Positions 46,881 through 58,800 of a stretch of DNA of 64,000 nt are shown in pieces. A program made the position numbers and the translations under genes. Each line of letters opens with the position of its first letter. Position 1 is the stretch's first letter. Source of the stretch: Lineus longissimus (lineage: Eukaryota > Nemertea > Pilidiophora > Heteronemertea > Lineidae); assembly GCF_910592395.1 (NCBI RefSeq), contig NC_088308.1:23637501-23701500 (forward strand), given 5' to 3'. The notes under the pieces are model-generated. The model did not search any database and was not told the origin of the DNA. It saw only the letters and a program-made list of their open reading frames with translations.

Positions 46881-48695
46881 AACAACCAGATGATTGATAC
46901 TCGTGAAGACTTTGACACTGACACCCCTAGCGGTGGAGCCGCAAACTATAGCTGGCACCGACAGAAGGTGACTAAATTACATGCCCTCCTTCCATCACCT
47001 TCAAGTGTTTTTTGCCTTGACCGGACAGTATAGTCCGTGATGACGTAGGCCTATAGTTGGTGCGCACGGGAGCTCGGATGCATCTTCTTACCACCCTCCC
47101 ACAGCAGGCCTTTCTATCGTTCCTAACATCACTCATTTTAGGAGCGATGCAAAGACATGCTAGGCCTACCTGGTAGGAGGCCTCTTTGCTCACCGCATGA
47201 CAAAAAAAGACAAAACAAACAAGCATGTAGGCGACAGTAGGCCAGTCATATGATTGGGTAAGAGTTTTGATTAATAGATTTAGGTCATAAACATGCGCTT
47301 CCTCTTGGTATAAGGTAGTTAACTGAAATATGTTAGAACTGGTCGTGTAGCAGGAAAGACTGGTATCAGAAATGCACGGTACGCTTGTGATGCATGGCTG
47401 CACGAGTCATTTAACAGGACTATCAAAACACCTAGATAAATCACGTATGCTTAGACGCTGACCATTGGACCGTCACAAGTTTTATTCATCATTATAATAC
47501 CGCAAGAGAATGTGTCTGGAACGTCAAAGATTGCAGAATCCGAGGTCTCCACATAGTGGGGATTATGTAAGCCTAGAGCTGGACCATTCTCGAATGCCTG
47601 AGTCAGTCGCATGCTCCTCCCCTCGCACACGTTACCCGGTCATTCGTGCAGAGTGTTGCACTGAATTTCAGGGTGGAGCTTGGACTGGCAAGAGTACACA
47701 CCGGCCTCGATCGTCCTGTCGCATAAGGAGGCCAAATTGAGATGACGCAATGGGCTGCCTAGGGAGTGTACCTCTCATCGGCTTAAATTGTAGAGGTCAT
47801 GAGCCCAGTTTCAAGTAGAGCCCACGCTAACGCTTGATCACGGCTATGCCTCGTGCTCCGTCACCGGGGTTATAGACTCCCGGGGCAGTCCATTGCGTCA
47901 TCCTAATTTGAATAAAGGACGAGGCCGGTCCACTGCATCCGGAGTGTAGCGGGGTTTATGCCAAAATATGGGGTAGTATAGCTTACGACAACACTGGATC
48001 CCACTAGAAAGTTTGAAAGCCTTCTTTTCAAAATGAAATATAAAACATCGACAATGAATATAATAGGTATATATATGAATAGCATAGAATAGTGAAAATA
48101 CCAAGAAAGTGGCCGAATTTAGAGGAGAAATAGCCAAGTCTCTTACCTGGGTCTTCGGAAAGCTGATCGAATGTTTACAACGCTTATATTCCTCTATATA
48201 CGCGGTATTTCACCATGACCCAATTATAACTGGGGATTTCCCATTTCCCCACAATCTAGTTTCCTCGAAACTGACCTACTCCGGGCGGCGGGCGGTATCG
48301 ATATTGATATCAATTGCAGAGCTTGGATGTGACAATAAGTTAGGCATATCCTGATAATTTGATCATGCCCACTTCTGGTCCCGCGTCAGTTAGCGTTTTG
48401 GTTGTTTCAGTATAGATTCTCATGACGATATATGGATTCAATCCCTAGATTAATATACACCCGGCTGTGATGTGAAAATTGTTTCTTTCATCACTATAGT
48501 TACCAGACGGAAGGGGAAATCCGCGAAAATTCCCAGTCCAGAATTCTGGCGGGCTTACCGAACGCAACTTCACTACGGCTCGGTCTATTTGTAACCATCA
48601 CTAGGACATTTGTTTTGGCTGAAATCCAAGGCATTTGTTGATGTTGTGAAATAGAATTTGAAGGGGAATTATAGGCAGGACCAGGGGGAAAGCAA

Positions 48696-48775
48696 GATGG
48701 GAGAGACCCCTATTAGCGACTATGTGTAACTTTATCTGACCTAACTAGCTGTTGGCTATAGAGTCCCTTTAATAG
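48696..48775 (+). repeat. Dispersed repeat family B, copy 2
   Basis: GATGGGAGAGACCCCTATTA, followed by AACTTTATCTGACCTAACTAG and GAGTCCCTTTAATAG, matches 34285-34363 with scattered differences. Confidence 0.7.
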
Positions 48776-49743
48776 CACTGCATCCCAAAGAACCGCCTAC
48801 TGTACCTTCGAATCGGATGTGTTTACAGTGGCTCACTAGTAGTCAAATGCGGAAATCAACAAAGTAAAAATCAAATAGGGGGTTCGTTTGAAGACTCCTA
48901 TGCAGTCCCTTTCGTCATCCTGATCGTGCTTCCGCAATGGTGGGGAATGAGGCCGGTCCACTGCGTCCGAAGTGTAAACAAGCCAAGGTGGCCGGATTTT
49001 TGAGGAGTCTGGTCGTCATGTGACATGGATTGTGAAAAAGGTTGATGACACTATATATGGGCAATAATTATCGGTCATTAAGCAGGCCTCTCAGTGCTCT
49101 AAAATTTGGTGACATTGTCTTTATTAGTTCTTGATATAGCAACCGGATCTCTGAATGAAGATTGAGGCCAGCATTCATTGTTTATTCTAAATATAGTACG
49201 CGTAGGCTTTTATCTGTTTATGGCATGAAATCGCCCCCTCGATACAATTAGACCAGGTTATCTGGGAATCCCGTGTTGAAAAGGCTGGGGCGAAGCGCTA
49301 TTAGAAGACTGGTGAATCCTCCCAAAAATCATTCTCTCATGTAGAACGTGCCACCAAAAAGACATCAATATCTACATAAAAATACTTTATTTGATCAATC
49401 TGTCTACCATGTAATTTTGGAAAGAAGCCCTCAAATTCGTTGTCAGTCCTGGATTGCTTTTGAATCACATCGTCACAGTGTCTACTAAAAATTACAACAG
49501 GGTTACCACTAATAAACTTTCGAGACGACAGGACAGCCTACGTAACAACCAACCTCTTCCAGTTGGTTATCTGCATGGTCAGGATGGGAAGACATTGACA
49601 CAACCTTCAAAGGGACCTTTAGCTGTACAGACGTACAACGCAACATTACACTTGCGTTCTACATGGGTGATACAAGACAACTGATTGTGAACCTAGGCTT
49701 GTTGACATGGTCATACGGGACACATCCTGACGTAATCAGTGGT

Positions 49744-49812
49744 TTTGAATATATTCCGCCTCTCGATTTTGTATACGATGTATGAGTATCAAAAACCTGT
49801 ATCTCAGGATGT
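49744..49812 (+). repeat. Dispersed repeat family C, copy 2
   Basis: ATTCCGCCTCTCGATTTTGT, followed by ATACGATGTATGAGTATC and CTGTATCTCAGGATG, matches 29586-29655. Confidence 0.65.
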
Positions 49813-50458
49813 AGGGGACAATGCATCAAGGGTTTGCAATGTCACGCATTTTTTACTCCCTGGTTTAAGCTGGTTCTTAGGACAATTTTATGCGGGGTGG
49901 CGGGGGGGGGGGGGACGGACGGTGGGGAGAGAAAACTGTTAATCCTTGCTTTTCCATGGTTCACCACTTTTCGTCTCCAAAAAAATAATTAGGATGTAAT
50001 TGGGATGACGCATATGTCGACTGCTCCGTGAGTCTAATTATAGCGTACACTCCGGACGCATTGGACCGTCCTCGCCTCGTCCTGTCGCCCGGTAGATAAC
50101 GAGATCGATCCATTTATTTAGGATAACGCATTGGACTGCCCCGGGAGTCTCATTATATGGCGTAGCACATCGGAACTTATGATTCTCCTACATCCAGAGG
50201 CGGAGTATATTGAAAACCACTGGTGCCAGGATGCCCGAATGGTCAACCCAAGATTAATTTTGACCGCCTCAGTGCCCCATATCGCATACCTCGCCATATT
50301 CGTTGACCGTATCAGCGCTCCATATATAGCCACACATATTTTAGTGGAGCCATCTACAGTATAGTCAAGTAACTAAGACGGGGACTCGCTCGTCCGGGTC
50401 ATGAAGACATATTTTGCCATTTATTGTGTGCCGCTTACCTTTCTCTGCTGCACTGGTA

Positions 50459-51961
50459 ATGGCATTATTACTTGGCTCACCCGGTGTCGGAAAGACTCTT
50501 CTATCTAAACGACTACAGAGTATCCTTTCATAGGTTGGGTTGTTATGGCAGGCGCTCGTCGAAAATTTACGACTATGACTACGGCTGGATGGCTACATCG
50601 TTCATGCCATGATGCGCACAGTACAGTACATCTCACCATGGTAACTGTATACAATGTTTGACGAAGATGTGGTGACGCTCTGGTCTTCATCTTCATCTTC
50701 ATCCTTATAATGATCGGGTCTGTGGTCAGGCCCGGTCAATCAGGATGGCCGGTTGTAGAGTAGACCTGAGGAGTTGCATGTAGTTTGGTGACATTACATC
50801 AATACATGTACATGTATGTCCAATATTTCTGACCAAATTCTTCCTTCATTGTTGATCTCAGCATGTTCAGCCAAGGGTAACGATGGCATGGATGTACCGC
50901 TGGTCACCTCTGCAACGGTAAGTCTGGAATTCTATTTCCAACAGAATTTTATGAGGAATAAGCTGGCTCAACGAAGTGGTGTTAAATAGAATGTGACTGA
51001 CGATTCTGTAACCCAGCCAGTAAGTATGCAAGATTTGAATTCGTGACCAATAAGGGATTGTGGCTGTGACTGAGGTACACTTAAAAAGATGCAAAATACG
51101 TTTTAAAAAAAGAGTGTTGGCTATGTCCCCTGGGAACCAGTAAAATGAATTATGTAAGAAATCTCAGAATTCGGCTAGTCCTCCATGCATATCGATTCTA
51201 AATGAACCCTTTGACTTAATTGTAGGTTGGCTTAAACCTAATCGACGTTAACATTGGTCGGAAGCAAGAAGTGACTATCACAGAAGTTGGAGGATGCATG
51301 GCTCCAATATGGCCCAAATACTACAAAGAGACCAAACGGTTAATGGTAAGTGCTTTCTCATTCAAACAAATTCTTGTTGATGATTCAAAATTAGAGCCAG
51401 CCAGCCAATGCTCTGAACACCTCTGTCCTGAATTTTTGCGGCATCGTCATAAAACAGGATACTTGTACTTTTTATTTCAGTTTGTTATTGATATGTCCAA
51501 CAGGATGCAGATCTCAGCCTCATGTATCCAACTGCTTGGTTTACTGGATAGTGATCAACTGCAGGATGCAGCTTTTCTCCTCATATTCAATAAAATGTAA
51601 GTAACAGTTGAAGGGGTCAATACAGTAGCCTGCTGTCTATCTGGGTGTGCTGAGATGTGCTGTGTGGCTTGCACATCCTGATAGCAAACTCCTTCAGTGC
51701 ATTGAAAAGACAAGTGTACGCTAATTCAATTATCAAATGACGTTGAAAATCTGAATTGCCTTTTACGAATATCTCTTTCTAATCTAGTTCTCTAATTCAA
51801 CCAGGGACATGCCAAATGCAATGAATCGATGCGAATTTGGAGCCATTGTCAGGCTTGAGGAGATCATACAGAATGCTGTCCAGAAAGTCACTGTTGTGGA
51901 GGTGAGCGCAAAGGAAGGGAGGGGACTACAAGATATCATCAAGTGGCTGCAAGATACGTGA
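50459..51961 (+). CDS. ARL16: ADP-ribosylation factor-like GTPase 16, complete
   Basis: Five exons: 50459-50519, 50862-50917 (an alternative acceptor at 50871 drops three residues in frame), 51226-51345, 51481-51596, 51805-51961 (stop TGA). The product is 169 aa, against about 173 for the common human form. P-loop GSPGVGKT is at residues 6-13; TVGLNLIDV is the switch I region. TEVGGCMAPIW replaces the usual DxxGQ switch II, and NKMD is the guanine-specificity motif. SAKEGRGL is the G5-like loop. There is no N-terminal amphipathic helix or Gly2, so no myristoyl anchoring as in classical ARFs; this is typical of ARL16. The family has been tied to RIG-I regulation and cilia. An out-of-frame upstream ATG at 50401 overlaps the start. 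Confidence 0.95.
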
Positions 51962-52889
51962 GGGAACGAGAAGAGTGTGTGTGCAATGCGCTGATGAACA
52001 GATCTGGGGGACGCCAAGTGGGAAGCCAGTGTGGTTACCTGGAGGTTTCTCCTAACGCCCATCTGAGAGAATGCTGAAAGCGGTTATAAGTGTAAATTTC
52101 GCTCTTATGGACTAAGCAATCTCATGGGTGATTCTGTAGGGGTCTTGCTCGAAACAAACCCTACCTACATGTATCATGTCTGATTATATCTAATTGTTAG
52201 TAGGTGTCTTGACGGCTGTTGTAAGTCATCTTTCCCACTGAAGAGATATTGGTAGTAGGCCTAATAGATGTAAAATTGCCGATTTCTTTTTAAAAAGAAC
52301 TTGTGGGCAGTAGTCTCAGTTATGATGTACCTTTCGGTTTCTTGTGGAGTTGAGGTGCAGAAGGATGCGATACATAATGATGTACACATCATTCGCAACA
52401 TTCATCAATAACGCTGGATTGGGATGGTGTGACAACTTTCATAGGTCCAAGTTTCACTATCTTTTATCAATCTCTGTATAACTGTAATGGGGTTGATTCT
52501 GTTAAATGAAGGTTGTGAGCTTCTCTGTTGTAAGAGTCGATATTTTCAATTTTGTGATAGAAATAAACGTATCATAAATGGAAAATAGCTTCTTTCCTAT
52601 TTGTCTCCCAAGGTTTTATTTACTGTTTCCATTTTCAGTTTGCACTGTCCATTTGGTTGGAACAGTTCTTAAGACCTGCAGATTTTGTTGGTTTGGAAGT
52701 TTCATCATCAACAAAACTAACCCAAACCAATCATTGCCAGCGTCCAGATCCAAAATCAGTTTCTCCTTGAAGAGAGCAAAACGATTTGTGGCTGGAAGCA
52801 TAGTCCCATATCTGTCCCCACCGAAGAGACATCCAGCTTGTCAACCTATCGCACCACATCACATTTGGGCATAGCAACTACACCATCTT
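51962..52889 (+). other. ARL16 3' UTR and flank
   Basis: AATAAA at 52562-52567 is the probable poly(A) signal, 600 bp after the stop. The following ~320 bp before the satellite array show no gene. Confidence 0.55.
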
Positions 52890-55860
52890 GCTGTAGTTGC
52901 CAACAAAACTCTCGCTGTGATAGCAAGACGGTGAGCTGCCAAGCTTCATTCGGTCTGGGTGTGGCTGGATGGATGTGACTGTCTCAACCCGTATCGCTGT
53001 GATAGCAGGAAGCTTAGCTGGCAGGCTTGATTCGGTCTGGGTGGGATTGTCTAAGCCCTCTCGCTGTAAGAGGAAGACGCTGAGCTCCAAGGCTTGATTC
53101 CGTCCAGGTATGACTGTCTCAAACCTCTCGCTGTGATAGCAAGACGGTGAGCTGCCAAGCTTTGTTCGGTCTGGGTGTGGCTGGATGTGACTGTCTCAAC
53201 CCCTATCGCTGTGATAGCAGGAAGTTTAGCTGCCAGGGTTAATTCGGTCTGGATCTGACTGTCTCAGCCCTCTCGCTGTGATAGCAAGACGCTGAGCTGC
53301 ACCTAGCTTGATTCGATCTGGATGTCACTGTATCAATCCTCTCGCTGTGATAGCAAAATGCTGAGCTGCACCCGGCTTGATTCGATCTGGGTGTCGGTGT
53401 ATCAACCCTCTCGCTGTGATAGCAAGAAGCTGAGCTGCCATGCTTGATTTCGTCTGGGTGTGCCTATCTCAATCCTCTCGCTGTGATAGCAAGACGGTGA
53501 ACTGCCAAGCTTCGTTCGGTCTGGGTGTGGCTGAATGTGACTGTCTCAACCCCTATCGCTGTGATAGCAGGAAGCTTAGCTGCCAGAGTTGATTCGTTCT
53601 GGATCTGACTGTCTCAGCCCTCTCGCTGTGATAGCAAGACGCTGAGCTGCACCTAGCTTGATTCGATCTGGATGTCACTGTATCAATCCTCTCGCTGTGA
53701 TAGCAAAATGCTGAGCTGCACCCGGCTTGATTCGATCTGGGTGTCGGTGTATCAACCCTCTCGCTGTGATAGCAAGAAGCTGAGCTGCCATGCTTGATTT
53801 CGTCTGGGTGTGCCTATCTCAATCCTCTCGCTGTGATAGCAAGACGGTGAACTGCCAAGCTTCGTTCGGTCTGGGTGTGGCTGAATGTGACTGTCCTGAC
53901 CCCTATCGCTGTGATATCGCTGTGATAGCAGGAAGCTTCGCCACCAGGGTTTATCCCTAGGCCGAACCAAGCCTTGCCACCAAAGATCTTGTCATTACAG
54001 TGAGAGGGTCGAGACTGTCACATCCAGACCGAACCATGTCTTGCGGCTCACCGTCTCGCAACCACAGTGAAAGCGTTGAGATGGTTAAACCCAGACCGAA
54101 CGAAGACTGGCCGCCCATCGTTTTCCCATCACAGTGAAAGCGTCGAGACTCACCGAGACCTAACCTGTCCGCCCGTCGTCTTGTCATCACAGTGAAAGGG
54201 GCGAGACAGTCACACCCGGGCCGAATCAAGCTTTGCAGCTCACCGTCTTGCCATCATTGCAGTCACATCCAGAGCGAGTAAAGTCTGGCAGCTCACTGTC
54301 TTCTTATCACAGCAAAGGGGTTGAGACAGTTACCCCCAGACCGAATCAAGTCTTGCAGCTCACCGTCTTGCCATCACTGTGAGAGGGTTGAGACAGTCAC
54401 ACCAACTCCGAGCCAAGCCTGGCAGCTCACGTCTTCCTATAACAGCGAAAGGGCTGAGACAGTTACATTCAGACTGAACCAGCCCGTGCAGTTCACCTTC
54501 TTCTCATCACGGTGAAAGGGTCGAGACAGGAACACCCAGTCCGAACCAAGCCTTGCAGCTCAATGTCCTGGAAACACGGTGAGAGGTTTGGAACATTCAT
54601 ACCTGGACCGAATCAAGCCTCAGTGGCAGTTCCTCGTCTTGCCAGCATGGTGAAGCCGTTGAGTCACTAACCCCCACAACAAACCAAGACTGGTCACCCA
54701 TCGTCTTGCCAACACTGTGGGAGGGTTGAGACAGTCACAGCCAGACATAATCAAGCCTAGCCGCTCACCGTCTTCCCATTACAGTTAAAGGGTCGAGACA
54801 GTCACACCCAGACCGAACCAAGCCTGGCGGCGCACCGTCTTGTTACCACAGCGAGAGCATTGAGACAGTCACACCCAGAACGAATCAAGCCTTGCAGCTC
54901 ACCGTCTTGCTTGTCACACCCAGTGTGAACAAATCCTAGGGTCACACTATCTTGCCATCACGTACAGTGGCTGTCCCATTGCCAGGACGATGGAGCTGTG
55001 TGGCTGGGTTCGGTCATGTAATGAATGTGTCAACTCTGGCTCTCGTCGTCGAAAGACGGTGGGGCTGTGAGGCTTGATTCGGACTGGTTGTAACTCTATC
55101 AACTCTCTCAGTGTGTTAGTAATGCGGTACGTGGAGCTTTTACAGTTGATTCAGTCTGGATGTGACTGTCTCAACTCTCTTAGCGTGGTAGCAGTGCGGT
55201 GCGTGGAGCTTTCACAGTAGATTCAGTCTGGATGTGACTAGCTGTCTCAACTCTCTAAGCGTGTTAGCAGTGCGGTACATGGAGCTTTCACAGTAGATTC
55301 AGTCTGGATGTGACTAGCTGTCTCAACTCTCTAAGCGTGTTAGCAATGCGGAGGAGCTTCCAGACTTGATTTGCGCTGCCTATGACTGTTTCAACTATCT
55401 TACAGTGTCGGCAAGATGGTGGAGCTGCCATGTTTGATTCGGTCTGGGTGTGACTGTCCGTTTTGGCAACATATTCGAACTGCTTAGCATGATTAAGTCT
55501 GGTTGTGACTGTCTTCATTCTCCCACCTCCTTGGCGAGACAGCGGCGCTGCTGCTTGATTTGGTCGGGTTGTGTGTGTCTTAACTATAGCGAGACTGTGG
55601 AGCTACCAAGCTTGATTCAGCCGGGTCTGGGTGTGACTATCTCAACTCTCACAGTGATGACGAGGTGGTGGAGCTGACAGGCTGACTCGGTCTTGTGTGT
55701 CTCTCAACTCTCTCACCGTATCATTGAAGGCAATTGTGGAGATGCCGGGCTTGATTCTGTCTGATTGTGACCCTCTTGGAAACATGGTTGAGCTGCTTCA
55801 CTTGATTAGATTGTGACTATCTCAACTCTCCCACCATGTCGTGGAGCTGCCAGGTTCGTT
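52890..55860. repeat. Satellite array 2 (same family), direct-inverted-direct
   Basis: Monomers share CTCTCGCTGTGATAGCAAGA, then CGGTGAGCTGCCAGGCTTGAT and CTGGGTGTGACTGTCTCAA with array 1. Units are forward to about 53955, reverse-complement from about 53955 to 54975 (AGACCGAATCAAGC, GAGGGTTGAGACAGTCACAC), and forward again to about 55860. A five-monomer higher-order unit of ~350 bp is repeated (GTCTCAGCCCTCTCGCTG at 53261 and 53611). Between 55150 and 55370 a ~77-bp variant with GTGCGGTACATGGAGCTTTC is repeated about three times. Confidence 0.95.
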
Positions 55861-58800
55861 GGGGTCAGGTTCAGATTCTCACATGTATATGTCTCACCGT
55901 CTCCATGGCCTGTCTTCAAGTGCACTATTATAAAGAGAGGCTCTACCAGAGGTGCAAGGGCCGTGTTGTTGTCCCAAGTACCCTTCTTGAGATGAACTAC
56001 TTGAGCAACACAATTTCTTTCAATGGTCAGGCTTGTCATGACGTTTTCCAAGTATCCCACTTGCATAGTCCAAGTAGCCTACCTATGAGCTACCAGAGGT
56101 AGATGAGTTGTCTATATGGCTAGGTTTGGCCTGTCTTAGAGCGGGAGATCATTGTCCCAACAGAGGCAGAAGGGTCCTGGCTTAGTACCAGGTACGATTG
56201 TGGCTACAAGTGCTGCCATCTTTGAACATTTTGAACAACCACAAATCCTGATGCACATCCCAGTTGTCGTTTGTCTGTGTTAGACTGTATTCCTTTAATG
56301 GTTTTCATGGGTTATCCCCTTTAACTCATAGTGTATGCTGACTGCTTGGGTGAACACTGGTATTCCTTTGTGTGTATATAGTTTGTACTACTCTACTATA
56401 TAGTACACATCTAATACTTTCAGGTGTGTCCACTCTTCCTGCCAGAAGGCCTTAGGATTGCAAGAAGCATGAAATATCGTATAGATTTAAGAACATACAC
56501 TATCCAACCAATATTGACGAGTTGAATTCGCTTTGGTTTGAAATGCAAGAAGTAGGGTGTTGGGAGTGAATCTGATTGACACTACCACACCTGGATGTGA
56601 CAGACTAGAGGTTGTGACATCTTTGTTCTATTGAAGACCACTTTTAAATAGGAAAAGCTTTTATTGTATATACAGTACAAATAACATGTGTTGAATGATA
56701 TACTTGACTACATCAACTGTTGATTGACAAGGGTGGACACTGACTGATTGGGCAACACTGAACTCATGATCTGGGGGTGATGTGACAATGCATGCTATCC
56801 GATTTGTGATCCAGAGGATGATTAAAAAGGGGCTCGGCCTTGAATAGAGATTAAAATTATAGCCAACTTTTACCTGCCCGCATGATGGGTACTTTGCTTG
56901 TCAATGTAATGACCAGACTGAAGATCTTGAGCTATATGGCTAGGCAGTCTCATTTAGCTGTTTAATGGGATATTGATAAATTACTAAGTACATGCATGTA
57001 GTACCATAGTTTTGAATTTGTTTCTATGGCCTTTAATGTACCTTTTTCAAAATGGATGGTTGGAATTGTCAATAATACACAAATGGTACACATCATACAT
57101 GTATGAGTCCAGAATATTCAGACATCATTTACATGGTCACAAACTCTTTTTTTTTTGCTTTTCTCCAGGCAAAAGAATTTTAGACTATTAATTTGTTCAG
57201 ATGACTATAATAAACGCTTGGTTTATATTCTGGTAGAAACTACCATTTCGTACAGACGGGAGGTTGCACTTGAATAAGACAGGGAAAGTTGCCCCACGGC
57301 AATGAAGATGTTTTCCTAATGTCATTATAAGTGCGCTGCCATCTTTTTGCCTGGGAAAAGCCACAAAAGCAGTGTTGTCCTCTTCAGTATCAGTAAAGTG
57401 TTGTGCATTAGAATTATCATTACTATGTACATGTACACATAATCATACAGCTCCTAGGGAGGATGCAGACACAACGCAAATAATTTATGAACATAACACA
57501 AAAGGCCACAAATAATCGCAGAATATTAAAATGAACTTTTCCTAATATCCCGCTCAAAATCAATTTAGCATTCAGTCAATGAAACTTGTAGACCAATATA
57601 TCGATACAAAAGAAGTGTCAAAAAGCATTCCTATTTTCAGTTGTGTTGAAAAAACTCAACATTTGTCCTTACATGGCCTTTCTAATGCCAAACTCAATAA
57701 AATACTTAAAACTAGAAGTCATTTTTGTCTTAACGCCTTCACCTGAATAAATTTCTCTTTTCCCTCTAGAATATAGTTTACCAATAAAACGCCTGTTAAT
57801 AGTTCATTTTGGAGCATAAGACACATTCTTTGTAATAACTTTGTGATTTCTTTTTTTACATAAAAACCAAATAATTATGGCATATCGCATCAATAACTAA
57901 AAATACAGCAAACATAGATTAAAACCAGCTCTTTTCCCCCTCAAATCGCTTTTAAAAATACAGTCGTAAAGCCACAGTAAAGTTCTTCTAAGATGTAGTA
58001 TAAAAAATTCAGCACCATGTTATGTAATACATTATCATTTATTGGTAATCAATGCAAAATATGCTCATTTGCAGATTGCGTACGCATTTATTGGTGATAT
58101 AACGACAGCATGTTGTGCGCAAATGCAACATATGTGCTCGCAGCTAACTCATAGAGATAAGAAATTGGAACATATTTGGAGCAGTACGTAATTGCCATAC
58201 TACAAGAATACATAAGCGAGCCAAAAAAACATCTCTGCCCATATTTTGTGATTTTGCTTTTGCTGCATATGATTATCACTCAAGAGGCCAAGCAAATAGT
58301 AGCTATGATGGTGTCTTGCTCATAAAAATCTTATGCCAGTGAAAATGCGCTGCACAGACCAATGAAGTATCAGTAGACTTAAATGGGCTAAACAATTAGG
58401 GGCTGTCTGCCACAAACACTTCTTCAAACCATCAGCTCTTGTTTTTATGAGAAACTTTTTTATGCACATTACAGCATGAATGAGGGTAAAAAGTCGCCTT
58501 AAATAATAAAGGGCTATCTGACACAAAGGAAGGGTGCGTGCGTGACACTAAAATGACATCCCATAAATGTACACTCAGAGACGCTTGATCCACATACTCC
58601 ACAAGGACCAACGAACCGTCGCAACTATACAGCACATTAAGCTTATACCAAACTGTACACAATTTCATGTTGACCAGAAATATCATAATACCAGCCTTGT
58701 TCAAAGATGTGATGTTGAATAACTTATAAAATTTGACATGAAATGATGAGGACATGTCATAGGCATCAGAATATTTTCTCCTTATTTCCTCTATCATTAG

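Larger units (their letters stand above)
46881..50458. other. Repeat-rich intergenic region upstream of ARL16
   Basis: Holds copies of dispersed families A (47872-47952, 48888-48980, inverted 49988-50155), B (48696-48775) and C (49744-49812), and a 13-G tract at 49902-49914. No conserved coding exon is recognised; ORFs such as 46972-47403 lack any signature. The ARL16 promoter should lie at the right end. Confidence 0.5.

Noticed and set aside
46972-47403. 143-codon minus-strand ORF
   Set aside because: Composition and lack of any motif suggest chance; it lies in repeat-rich DNA.
58432-58797. 121-codon minus-strand ORF
   Set aside because: No recognisable domain or splice context; likely chance ORF in the UNC5 3' flank.
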